Assembly (NCBI GenBank): GCA_035429805.1
Contig: DAOMFL010000040.1
Coordinates: forward strand, 1 to 32,579
From: JALORV01 sp035429805
Lineage (GTDB): Bacteria; Pseudomonadota; Gammaproteobacteria; Burkholderiales; Burkholderiaceae_F
DNA length: 32,579 nt
Direction: 5' to 3'
In this document: positions 1 to 7,354 of the stretch, piece by piece
Layout: the number at the start of each line of letters is the position of its first letter
How positions within the stretch are numbered: position 1 is the first letter of the stretch
Program-made: the position numbers and the translations under genes
Notes under the pieces: generated by a model
What the model was told of the DNA's origin: nothing
Seen by the model: only the letters and a program-made list of their open reading frames with translations
Databases searched by the model: none

Positions 1-242
1 TGGCGTGAAGCTTCATGCCGAAGCAGCGTGATGGATCGCAAGGCTTAACTCGGCCAATTTCGGTCTTTCCCGTCGGTCCCTCGATCTGCTTGATAGCGGC
101 CATCCTTCCCGCCGCTAAGCTGACATGCGGAGCGGCGCTTGCCGCATCTCGTTCCGACGCCGATGTCCCGCTATATTGACGGCGCCTAACCGTCATGCAG
201 GACAAGATGCGTTGGCTCCGCGTGCTTGGCGCATTGAATTAG

Positions 243-365
243 GAGAGACACCACAAGCACAAGGTCAGGCACAAACGGGGCGGGAACTATCCACTCTCGC
301 ACCTGTACGGGCACTTCGGGCTCGTACGACTGACCGCGCGCGGTGGCGTGGCTTGGCGTGCGTGA
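243..365 (+). pseudogene. C-terminal remnant of a group II intron reverse transcriptase/maturase
   Basis: The frame ending at TGA 363-365 reads ...GGNYPLSHLYGHFGLVRL... and closes with VAWRA. This matches the end of bacterial group II intron-encoded proteins, where a YPLSHLYG.FGLVRL-type tail is common. Just upstream, at 240-242, the same frame has a TAG, and a TGA follows at 177-179. No reverse transcriptase core is visible, so only about 40 codons survive. The piece sits directly before the intron domain V hairpin, which is the order expected for an intron whose protein is encoded in domain IV. It is a decayed relic and makes no functional enzyme. The recognition rests on remembered family sequence, not an alignment. 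Confidence 0.65.
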
Positions 366-386
366 TGGCGTGACTGTCTCGTCCGA

Positions 387-465
387 GAGCCGGATGCGGG
401 AGATCTGCACGTCCGGTTCGATGAGCGGGGTGTGGCAACGGCACCATGGCCGCGGGTACTCGGGC
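387..465 (+). ncRNA. Group II intron domain V (and probable domain VI), 3' end relic
   Basis: Bases 387-419 fold as a classic domain V. The outer stem is GAGCCGGA (387-394) with TCCGGTTC (412-419), and the inner stem around TGCGG ends in a GAGA tetraloop (400-403). The catalytic AGC triad is intact at 388-390. The next ~45 bases, to about 465, should hold domain VI and the 3' splice site. I could not fix the bulged A or the exact end. With the maturase tail just upstream this is the 3' end of a group II intron whose 5' part is missing from the window or deleted. Confidence 0.7.
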
Positions 466-572
466 ACCGCCAGACGAAAGGGGCGGACACAGACATCCCG
501 GACCTACCGTCACCGCACCACACCTCGACTCTACCGCGTTCTGACGAGTTGCAGCGGCAGACGCGGATGCCG

Positions 573-677
573 TGGCCATTTATTGGGGGCAGAACCAGGC
601 GAGTTGCCTAAGGCGTCAGCCGGAAAGTAAGCTCGATTGGCCACTTTATGGGGCCTAGCCTGGCCAAGTTATGGGGC
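573..677 (+). repeat. Three copies of a TGGCCA..TTATGGGGC-like motif, possible IS21-type end
   Basis: Related motifs occur in the same direction at 573-590 (TGGCCATTTATTGGGGGC), 638-654 (TGGCCACTTTATGGGGC) and 661-677 (TGGCCAAGTTATGGGGC). The last two agree at 15 of 17 positions. Insertion sequences of the IS21 family carry several short direct repeats inside each end and begin with TG. This stretch could be an abandoned end of such an element. No istA or istB coding sequence is present. The repeats are seen directly; the IS assignment is inference. Confidence 0.35.
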
Positions 678-685
678 ACAACGCA

Positions 686-718
686 CAAAATCGACCAAGG
701 GCGATTCCGCCCTTGGCC
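686..718 (+). repeat. 33-bp hairpin repeat, copy 1
   Basis: Bases 686-718 are identical to 743-775. Each copy contains a perfect 9-bp inverted repeat, CCAAGGGCG and CGCCCTTGG around an ATTC loop (695-716 here). The pair lies about 100 bp past the stop of the minus-strand AsmA-like gene, so the hairpins may act as terminators. They may also be REP/BIME-type repeats. No T-run follows on either strand. Confidence 0.7.
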
Positions 719-742
719 ACCAGATTTCGCGAGCACAGCGAG

Positions 743-775
743 CAAAATCGACCAAGGGCGATTCCGCCCTTGGCC
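743..775 (+). repeat. 33-bp hairpin repeat, copy 2
   Basis: This is a second identical copy, 57 bp after the first in the same direction; its hairpin spans 752-773. The flanks also look alike (GCACAACGCA before copy 1, GCACAGCGAG before copy 2), so the duplicated unit may be longer and diverged. Beyond this repeat, 776-877 holds nothing I recognise. Confidence 0.7.
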
Positions 776-877
776 GCGGCCTCAGCCTGCGGCCATATGC
801 CGCACTTCGCTTCAGACATCCCGACTTGAGTCGGCGCGCTGCGCCTCCGTGCCCCGCACGCACTTCGCGGTTGCCGG

Positions 878-3800
878 TCAACGAGCCACCGCTCGCAAGG
901 GGTCCGTGCACACGTCGGCCCCGTCGCGCGGCAGCGGGCCCAGCGTGAGGCGCTCGATGGGCACGAGGATTGGCGACGCGATCATTCGCAATACCGATTC
1001 CACTGTGTCGCTGCGCCGGAAGCCGAAGCGCTGATCGCCCAGCTTGCCGGTCACGTGCAGCGGGTTCTGAAGGCGAAAGAGGCGGAAGCCCTTGGCGCGC
1101 GGACGGAAGACGAACTCGAGTTGCTCGGTCGCCAGGTTGGCGTGGCCCGTGCCACGGATCCGGACCGTGGTTGTATCGATCAGGATCTTGTCATCGCTCA
1201 GGTCGCCATGCTCGAGGTCGAAGCGGCCGACGATGCAATTCACCGTGGGTCGCGTGAGCGGATCGAACAGCGGCACCACCTGCAGCAGGAGATTCACCGA
1301 CCAGAAGTTGAACACGCCGCCACTCAGCTCGGTGGGCCAGACCGCGAAGTCGAACCTGCCGCTGGCGTTGTGCATGATCGTCTCCAGCGACGGCGCCTTG
1401 CCGACGAGCTCCATATCGAGACTGAACAGGCCGCGCAGGTCCTGCGTCCGGTCGATGCGGCGCGCGATGATGCCGTAGTCGAAACGCTCGACGTGGGCCG
1501 CCATCGCTAGTTCGACCTCGGTTTCCTTCAGGTCATAGGACAGCGACAGCCGGACCTCTCCCCCGGGAAGGTTGACGACGGCCGGATCGAGGGACAGGTG
1601 CCCGCCCTTCAGACTCAGGCGCACTGCGCCGTCCGCAAGGCGGTCGACTCCGGACAGCACCTCCTTTGCCTTGACGTCGATGGTCGCGTCGAGCCGGCGC
1701 AGGAAGGCCGCGCTCAGCAGTCTGTCCGTTTGCCCGGCCATACGGCTCGCCGCTCGGCGCAGGTCACGACCCTCTTCGGTCGTCGCGGGTGATTCGGTCA
1801 GCCGCTGCGGCAGCGGAAAGTCGTCGAGTTGAATGGTGGGTGCGGCCACCTGCAGATTCAGATAGGGCCGAGGTCCACTCAGGTCGAGTGCGGCGCTTCC
1901 GCCCAGTTGGCTGCCTCCCACTTTCGCGTGCAGCGATGGCAACTCGTAGCCGGCGGTCGTCATGTGGACCGGGCCGCTGAAGGACCACGGGCCCCAGGGG
2001 GGCAGTTCGACGCGCGCGAGCGTGCTGAGCGAGTCAAGCCGCTCGCCGCGCATCTCGAAGCGCAGTTGCCCACCGCTGCCAAGCGGCAGCGACACCTCGC
2101 CGTCGAGCGCGAGTCGAGCGCCCGCGGCTTGCGCCGCGAGGGCGAACGGCACATGGTCGCCACGCTCCGCGAGATCGGCGAGCGTGCCGCCGGTGACGTC
2201 GACGGTGAGCGGGGTCTGGTCGATCCCGCCGTCGAGCCGGGCCCGCACTGGCTCGCCTGCCAGCGCGCCAATGCGCGCCTCGTTGACGTGCATCTCGGCG
2301 ATCGTGCTTCGCGCCGCGCCACGCACGGCGAGGCTGCCGCCGTAGACCCGCACGTCGAATGCCGAGCGCCGGGCCCATTCGCTCAGGCTGCTGCCACTCC
2401 CGCGCAGGTCGACGTGCAGCGCCTGCACTTGTCCATCGATGTCTTCGGCAACGCCCAGTCCTCGTAGCAGTGCGCCGATGTCGATCGCGCCGGTGGTCAG
2501 CGCGAGACTCGCTGTGGGTTGCGGCGCCTGCAGATCCACCTCGAGATTTGCGGTGAACGGCGCGCCGACGACCTTGCCCGTAAGTGACGCAGGCAACAAA
2601 CGCCCGTCCCGGATGCGGGTGACGACTGCAAGATCTTCGAGGTCGGTGCGGCCTAGTTGCAGCCGCTGCAACTGAATATCAATGTCTGCGTCAGCCAGAT
2701 CGCGCGAAGCGGTGAAGGGTGCTGAGGTGCTGCGAGGCCTGCCTCCATCGACCGCGCTGCTGCCGGCAGGCAGCGTCGACAGTTCCTGCGCATCGATCAG
2801 AGCGCTGCGCACTGACGCCACGATGTGGGGCCGGCCCGCGACGAGTCGAGTCCGGGCATTGATCCTCACCTGACTGCGCCCGAGTTCGAGTGTCGTGCTG
2901 AGCGTCCGGGCCACATCTGACAGACGAACGTTGCCTTGCGCGACGACGGGCAGGTTCGCCTGCGGCGACACGCTGAGCCAGCGCGCCAGGTCGCCTGCGC
3001 GCGGGGCCCGGAAGTCGAAACGCAATGCCGTGTCGTGGGCGGGCCCCGCCACCGCGAGCGTCCCTGCGATCTGCAGGCGCGCCTGTGCCAGTGCCAGGTC
3101 CAGTTCGAGCGGCAGCACGCGATCGCGCAGCATGTCGGGCACGGTCCCGCCTCGGAACCTCAGCCGTGCGCGCTCGCCCTGCACGGACCCCTGCGCACGG
3201 CCGTGCAGGCGATCGCCGCGGCGGGCGGTCAGGTCCAGCGTGTCGATCGATATGTCGATGGGACCTGTGCCGGCGGCGCCTGTGAAACGCAGCTGCGCGG
3301 CCGCCAGCGCTAACGAAAGCTCGAGGTCGCCCGCCAGCGACGTCGGCGTATCGCCGCGGCCATCGATGCGCAGCCGCACGCGCCCGACGGTGCCATCGAC
3401 GCCGCCCCCAAGTCCGAGGCCCTGCCCCAGCTCACCGAGCGCAGCGTCGTCCGCGGCGAGTTGCATTGCAAGCGTCGGTGTCGGCGCCGACGTATCGAGC
3501 TCCAGACCGCCGGCGAACGCCACGCCTGCGATCGTCGCGCTGATCGGCACGCGCACGCCTTGCTCGTCGGCACGCCATGCCAGGCTGGTGTCGCGAATGT
3601 CGACGCTCGGCCCGAGCCATCGCTCGATCTTCAGATCGACCTCGGCGTCGACCCGCGCGAGCTCTCGCAAGGAAAGCGCCTGCCGCACCGGCGTATCGCT
3701 CCCGAACCCCTGGCTCTCGTCCGGCGACGACGCCACCAAGAAGGGACGCAGGTCGAGAGCAGCGGCGCGCAGGGCGCCGCTGACGCGCGGACGCGGCCCG

Positions 3801-4819
3801 CCGACCGCAAGAGTGAGGTGTCCGGTGAACTCGGAATCGCCCAGCCGGCCCTGCAGGTCGCTGATGTGCACCGAATCGGCAGCGACGGTGACCAGGCATC
3901 GCACCGACGAGTCGCCGACGTCCGGCAGCGGCGAGCCCGTCAGCCGCGCGATCAGAGCCATGTCCTTGGCTTGAGCTTCGAGCTGCACGCGAGCCGTGCC
4001 TTGACGCGCGCCGATCGCACCGTCGGCGTGCAGGCGTGTGCCTTGCGCGCTGACGTCGAAGGTGAACGGCCAGCTCCCGGCATCGTCCTGAAGCAGCCGC
4101 ATCGGCCCGCCTTCGATCGCGAGTGCGAAGTCGAGACCCGGCTCCAGGCGGCCGCGCGCGGCGAGTTGCAGGGGCCGATCTTCCCCGGCACTGCCGGACA
4201 GATCGTCCAGATGCGCAGAGCGGCGGGTTGCAGAGCGCGCGTCGAGGTAGTGAAAATCGAGCCGGCGCAGCGCGATTCGGGCGATGTCGACCGCAGGCGC
4301 CTGCGGGCGGGAGTCACGTTGCGGCGACGACGTCCAGTTCCCCGTCCCATCGGCGCCGCGTTCGAGCCTCAGGTCGACATGGTGTGCCTCGATACTGCTT
4401 GACCGCAATCGTCCACGCAGCGCTTCGAACAGATCGATGCGGGCATGCAATTCACCGATCGCGACAAATTCCTGCTCCGTGAAGCCGGGCCGATTGAGAA
4501 CGCTCAGGCGGCCGACCCGCACGGCGAGTTCGCGGCTCAGTGTCGGTTCGAGCTCGAATGCGCCCTGCAGGATGACCGGGCGTCCGAGCGCGCCCGTAGC
4601 GCGCTGCGCGACGGCGTCGCGCCAGCGCGAGGCGTCGATCGAGCGGCCTGACAGCGCCATCGCCACGACGACCGTTATGGCGATCAGCACCACGCCCAGC
4701 GGCACGCCGACCAGGACAACGAACAGCAGGGCGAAGCGGCGTCGACGACCTGGCCCGATCAAGCGGGGCGTTCGCGACGCCAGGGCGACGTCCTCAGCAG
4801 GATCGCCCGCTTTGACCAT
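878..4819 (-). CDS. Large AsmA-family protein, inner-membrane anchored, periplasmic
   Basis: The product has 1313 residues. A basic N-terminus (PGRRRRFALL) leads into one membrane segment at about residues 29-55. The rest is a long, beta-rich periplasmic body with repeated patterns of the kind L.A.LDLSGPRP and LRGSGSSL. The first ~200 residues match the AsmA N-terminal domain, and the last ~250 look like the AsmA-like C-terminal domain (LSDDKILIDTTTVRIRGTGHANL...). AsmA, TamB and YhdP relatives are thought to form hydrophobic grooves that carry phospholipid to the outer membrane; which branch this belongs to is not clear. E. coli AsmA has about 617 residues, so this one is double size. It is transcribed alone, away from the ubiH-like gene. 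The ATG at 4819 is the first usable start and places the membrane segment properly. Hairpin repeats lie downstream. Confidence 0.85.
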   Translation of the reverse strand: MVKAGDPAEDVALASRTPRLIGPGRRRRFALLFVVLVGVPLGVVLIAITVVVAMALSGRSIDASRWRDAVAQRATGALGRPVILQGAFELEPTLSRELAVRVGRLSVLNRPGFTEQEFVAIGELHARIDLFEALRGRLRSSSIEAHHVDLRLERGADGTGNWTSSPQRDSRPQAPAVDIARIALRRLDFHYLDARSATRRSAHLDDLSGSAGEDRPLQLAARGRLEPGLDFALAIEGGPMRLLQDDAGSWPFTFDVSAQGTRLHADGAIGARQGTARVQLEAQAKDMALIARLTGSPLPDVGDSSVRCLVTVAADSVHISDLQGRLGDSEFTGHLTLAVGGPRPRVSGALRAAALDLRPFLVASSPDESQGFGSDTPVRQALSLRELARVDAEVDLKIERWLGPSVDIRDTSLAWRADEQGVRVPISATIAGVAFAGGLELDTSAPTPTLAMQLAADDAALGELGQGLGLGGGVDGTVGRVRLRIDGRGDTPTSLAGDLELSLALAAAQLRFTGAAGTGPIDISIDTLDLTARRGDRLHGRAQGSVQGERARLRFRGGTVPDMLRDRVLPLELDLALAQARLQIAGTLAVAGPAHDTALRFDFRAPRAGDLARWLSVSPQANLPVVAQGNVRLSDVARTLSTTLELGRSQVRINARTRLVAGRPHIVASVRSALIDAQELSTLPAGSSAVDGGRPRSTSAPFTASRDLADADIDIQLQRLQLGRTDLEDLAVVTRIRDGRLLPASLTGKVVGAPFTANLEVDLQAPQPTASLALTTGAIDIGALLRGLGVAEDIDGQVQALHVDLRGSGSSLSEWARRSAFDVRVYGGSLAVRGAARSTIAEMHVNEARIGALAGEPVRARLDGGIDQTPLTVDVTGGTLADLAERGDHVPFALAAQAAGARLALDGEVSLPLGSGGQLRFEMRGERLDSLSTLARVELPPWGPWSFSGPVHMTTAGYELPSLHAKVGGSQLGGSAALDLSGPRPYLNLQVAAPTIQLDDFPLPQRLTESPATTEEGRDLRRAASRMAGQTDRLLSAAFLRRLDATIDVKAKEVLSGVDRLADGAVRLSLKGGHLSLDPAVVNLPGGEVRLSLSYDLKETEVELAMAAHVERFDYGIIARRIDRTQDLRGLFSLDMELVGKAPSLETIMHNASGRFDFAVWPTELSGGVFNFWSVNLLLQVVPLFDPLTRPTVNCIVGRFDLEHGDLSDDKILIDTTTVRIRGTGHANLATEQLEFVFRPRAKGFRLFRLQNPLHVTGKLGDQRFGFRRSDTVESVLRMIASPILVPIERLTLGPLPRDGADVCTDPLRAVAR

Positions 4820-4873
4820 CGATTCATGCTAGCGCATCCCCGATCGCGCTAAGGGGCGACGATCCGTTGCACT

Positions 4874-5215
4874 TCAGCCGCAGCACGGTCCAGGCGACGA
4901 GCACGAAAGTGCGCAGACTCGACTTGGCACTGCGCCCCTCGGGCGCGCACAGTGATCCGTCAGGTGCGCACGCAGGTGGGTGTCGCGTCGGGCAGCGGCA
5001 GTGAGTGCGCAAGCCACATAGAGCGCGAACAGCACCTGTGCAGCGTCGTTGGCCTGGGTCAAGTAGCCCTGCTCGAGATCGCACAGGGGCCACTGCAGGA
5101 ACAGCAGGGCTACGACCGGCATGACGAACCCGGCCGCGATCTGCAGCCGCTTGCCGACCTTCTCGTGCCAGCGCGCGGCGAGCGCACTGTCCCCTCGGTA
5201 GTGACTCCCGCGCAT
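4874..5215 (-). pseudogene. Truncated TRAP transporter small permease (DctQ-like)
   Basis: The first ~85 residues look like the start of a TRAP small permease: a soluble lead (ALAARWHEKVGKRLQ), a membrane helix (AAGFVMPVVALLFLQWPL), a polar stretch with QANDAAQ, and a second helix (VLFALYVACALTAAA). Intact proteins of this type usually have about 160-200 residues and four helices. Here the reading becomes cysteine- and proline-rich nonsense and stops at 113. A neighbouring minus frame still reads RTFVLVAWTVLRL, which looks like the start of helix 3, so a frameshift near 4930-4960 is likely. The partner large permease and binding protein are absent; the AsmA-like gene follows instead. The family call is from memory and moderate; it could also be an unrelated short membrane protein. 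Confidence 0.45.
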
Positions 5216-5282
5216 CGTGCCGCAGCCGTCGAACGTTGCGGCGGGTATGCGTCAGCCGTCGGGCGCGCGCCAGAAGGGCTCT

Positions 5283-5288
5283 TATACT
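5283..5288 (+). promoter_or_regulatory. Candidate -10 element for the ubiH-like gene
   Basis: TATACT differs from TATAAT at one base. It lies about 30 bp before the chosen TTG start, giving a start of transcription near 5295 and a short leader. No good -35 is seen 16-18 bp upstream. Its position argues against an ATG start at 5217. Confidence 0.4.
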
Positions 5289-5318
5289 CAAACTGGAATC
5301 GAGCGGGTTGGATCAAAA

Positions 5319-6500
5319 TTGAAAGCTGCGTCGTCGCTGGAGCGTGATGTCGTCGTCGTCGGCGCAGGCGTGGCCGGCCTCGCCTGCGCCCTTGGTCTGG
5401 CGCAACAGGGCCTCAAGGTTGCGCTGATCGGGCCGCGCGCCCGCATTCACGAGCCCACTGCGGCGGTACTGTTCGATCCGCGCATCTATGCCGTGGCGCC
5501 GGCCACGGTCGACCTGCTGGAGCGACTCTCGGTCTGGAAGCGGGTCGATGCGGCGCGCACGAGTCCCGTTGAGCGCATGCGCGTGTTTGGCGATCGAGGC
5601 GACGAACTGACGTTCGATGCCTACGGCGCCGCGGTCGACCGTCTTGCGACCATCGTCGAAGAGTCCGAACTGCTGCGTATCCTCGATGCGGCCTGCGACT
5701 ACCAGCCGGGCATCGAGCGGATGGACAGCGCTTTCGAAGGGCTCGTCGCTGCAGCCGACGTTGCCAGTGTGCGGCTCGGCGACCAGACCGCTGTCTCGGC
5801 GCGGCTGGTGATCGGCGCCGACGGCGCGAAATCGGCGGTGCGTGCCGCGGCGGGCTGCAGCGCCAAGGTGACCGACTACCGGCAGACCGCGGTGGTCTGC
5901 AATTTCAGGTGCGCGCAACCACACCTGAACACGGCGTGGCAGTGGTTCACGGACGAGGGCATCGTCGCTTTGCTGCCGTTGCCCGGGAATCACGTCTCGC
6001 TGGTCTGGTCGGCGCCGGCGGAACTCGCGCCGCAGCTCGCAGCGCTGGACCCCGAGGAGCTGTCGCAGCGGGTCACGGCGCGCACGTCGGCTGCGCTGGG
6101 CGACCTCGACGCGGTCGGCGCGGCGCACATGTATCCGTTGCGGCTGATCGTCGTCGACCGCCTCATCGGCGACCGCGTTGCGCTGGTGGGCGATGCGGCG
6201 CACGTCGTGCATCCCCTGGCTGGCCAGGGGTTGAATCTGGGCCTGCAGGATGTGTCCGCAATGCTGGAAGTGATGCGAGACCGTGAGCCTTTTCGCGACA
6301 TCGGCGACAGGGTGCTGCTGCGACGATACGAACGCAACCGGGCCGAGCCGATCGCGCTGATGAGGGCCGCGACGGACGGACTGGCACGGTTGTTCGGCAT
6401 TAACGACCCGTTCGCCCGTTTCATCCGGAACACCGGCATGGCGGCGGTGGACCGCCTGTCGCCGCTCAAATCCCTGCTGATACGCCAGGCGTTGGGTTGA
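5319..6500 (+). CDS. FAD-dependent UbiH/UbiF/VisC-family hydroxylase (ubiquinone biosynthesis)
   Basis: This is a flavin monooxygenase of about 393 residues in the family that hydroxylates the ring of ubiquinone precursors. Three signatures are visible: the N-terminal dinucleotide fold (VVVVGAGVAGLACALGLA), the middle RLVIGADGAKSAVR (DG motif), and GDRVALVGDAAHVVHPLAGQ followed by GLNLGLQD (FAD ribityl/GD motif). Which ring position it modifies cannot be told from sequence alone, so no symbol is given. The frame is open back to an ATG at 5217, but that extension is not protein-like and contains the likely -10 at 5283. I chose the TTG at 5319, which puts the GxGxxG near residue 16 as the family requires. 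A hairpin follows the stop, and dsbC lies downstream on the same strand. Confidence 0.85.
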   Translation: MKAASSLERDVVVVGAGVAGLACALGLAQQGLKVALIGPRARIHEPTAAVLFDPRIYAVAPATVDLLERLSVWKRVDAARTSPVERMRVFGDRGDELTFDAYGAAVDRLATIVEESELLRILDAACDYQPGIERMDSAFEGLVAAADVASVRLGDQTAVSARLVIGADGAKSAVRAAAGCSAKVTDYRQTAVVCNFRCAQPHLNTAWQWFTDEGIVALLPLPGNHVSLVWSAPAELAPQLAALDPEELSQRVTARTSAALGDLDAVGAAHMYPLRLIVVDRLIGDRVALVGDAAHVVHPLAGQGLNLGLQDVSAMLEVMRDREPFRDIGDRVLLRRYERNRAEPIALMRAATDGLARLFGINDPFARFIRNTGMAAVDRLSPLKSLLIRQALG

Positions 6501-6504
6501 ACTC

Positions 6505-6522
6505 GACCGGCGGTCGCCGGTC
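6505..6522 (+). terminator. Hairpin after the ubiH-like gene
   Basis: A perfect 7-bp stem GACCGGC/GCCGGTC with a GGTC loop begins 5 nt after the stop codon. No T-run follows, so termination may be weak or need Rho. Confidence 0.4.
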
Positions 6523-6579
6523 TGACTTCGGCCGTGCAGGGCGACCGCTACACTGCGCGGCCGATTTTTGGAGACCGAG

Positions 6580-7344
6580 ATGAATTGCTGGTTACGACGC
6601 CTCGTCGCGCCCACCCTGGTTCTGGCCTGCCTGGGCATGGGCACGGCCTTGGCCCAGTCCAAGGGCGACGCGGGCAAAGGGCCGCCGGCCGGCGGCAGTC
6701 CCGAGGCCCAGGTCGCGGCCCGCTTCGCAGAACGCTCCGGTATGAAGCCCGATCAGGTGTTCCGCGGACAGGGTGGGCTCTTCGAAGTGCTGGTGCGCGG
6801 CGAGCTCTACTACGTGGATCCGACCGTGAACTTCGTCATCATGGGCCGCATGTTCGACGCACGCACGCGCGAGGACCTGACGCAGAAGCGGCTGGACGCC
6901 GCGCTCAAGGTCGATTTCAAGTCGCTGCCGTTCGACCAGGCGATCAAGACCGTGAAGGGCAACGGCTCTCGCGTCATGGTGACGTTCGAGGATCCGAACT
7001 GCCCGTACTGCAAGCGCCTGTGGCAGAACCTGCAGGGTCTCAACAACGTCACGATCTACACGTTCCTGATGCCGATCCTGTCGCAGGACTCGCAGGAAAA
7101 GGCAAAGGCGATCTGGTGCTCGAAGAACCGCGCCACCGTCTGGGACGACTTCATGGTGCAGGGCAAGGCCCCGCAGGCGGCTGCGGCGGACTGCAAGACG
7201 CCGCTCGACCAGAACATGGCGATGGGACGCGAGTTCGGCATCAACGGCACACCGACCATCATCTTTGCCGACGGCTCCCGCGGCGCCGGTGCGATGCCGG
7301 TCGAAGCCCTCGAGCAGCGTCTGGCGCAGGCAGCGAAGAAGTAG
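6580..7344 (+). CDS. dsbC: Thiol:disulfide interchange protein DsbC
   Basis: DsbC is a periplasmic disulfide isomerase that reshuffles wrong disulfide bonds and is kept reduced by DsbD. The 254-residue product starts with a signal peptide (LVAPTLVLACLGMGTALAQ, cut near residue 26). A dimerisation domain follows (about 40-100, with FEVLVRGELYYVD), then a thioredoxin fold with the active site CPYC at residues 141-144. The second cysteine pair (WCSKN... and ...ADCKT) corresponds to the structural disulfide of DsbC, and the cis-proline loop reads GTPTIIF. The ATG at 6580 is preceded by GGAGA at 6570-6574; an earlier in-frame ATG at 6568 has no such site. The gene ends 10 bp from the converging mltA stop. 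Confidence 0.93.
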   Translation: MNCWLRRLVAPTLVLACLGMGTALAQSKGDAGKGPPAGGSPEAQVAARFAERSGMKPDQVFRGQGGLFEVLVRGELYYVDPTVNFVIMGRMFDARTREDLTQKRLDAALKVDFKSLPFDQAIKTVKGNGSRVMVTFEDPNCPYCKRLWQNLQGLNNVTIYTFLMPILSQDSQEKAKAIWCSKNRATVWDDFMVQGKAPQAAAADCKTPLDQNMAMGREFGINGTPTIIFADGSRGAGAMPVEALEQRLAQAAKK

Positions 7345-7354
7345 GCCGAGTTTC

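Noticed and set aside
15..179. 54-codon frame from an ATG at 15 reading MPKQRDGSQG... at the left edge
   Set aside because: No family recognised, no ribosome site, and it lies in decayed mobile DNA; probably chance.
637..1034. Short plus-strand frames of about 100-130 codons over the hairpin repeats
   Set aside because: They repeat the same peptide (KIDQGRFRPWP) because of the DNA repeat and then run into the antisense of the AsmA-like gene; not protein-like.
5313..6677. 454-codon minus-strand frame opposite the ubiH-like gene
   Set aside because: Sense strand carries all FAD motifs; the antisense frame is Arg-rich and motif-free.
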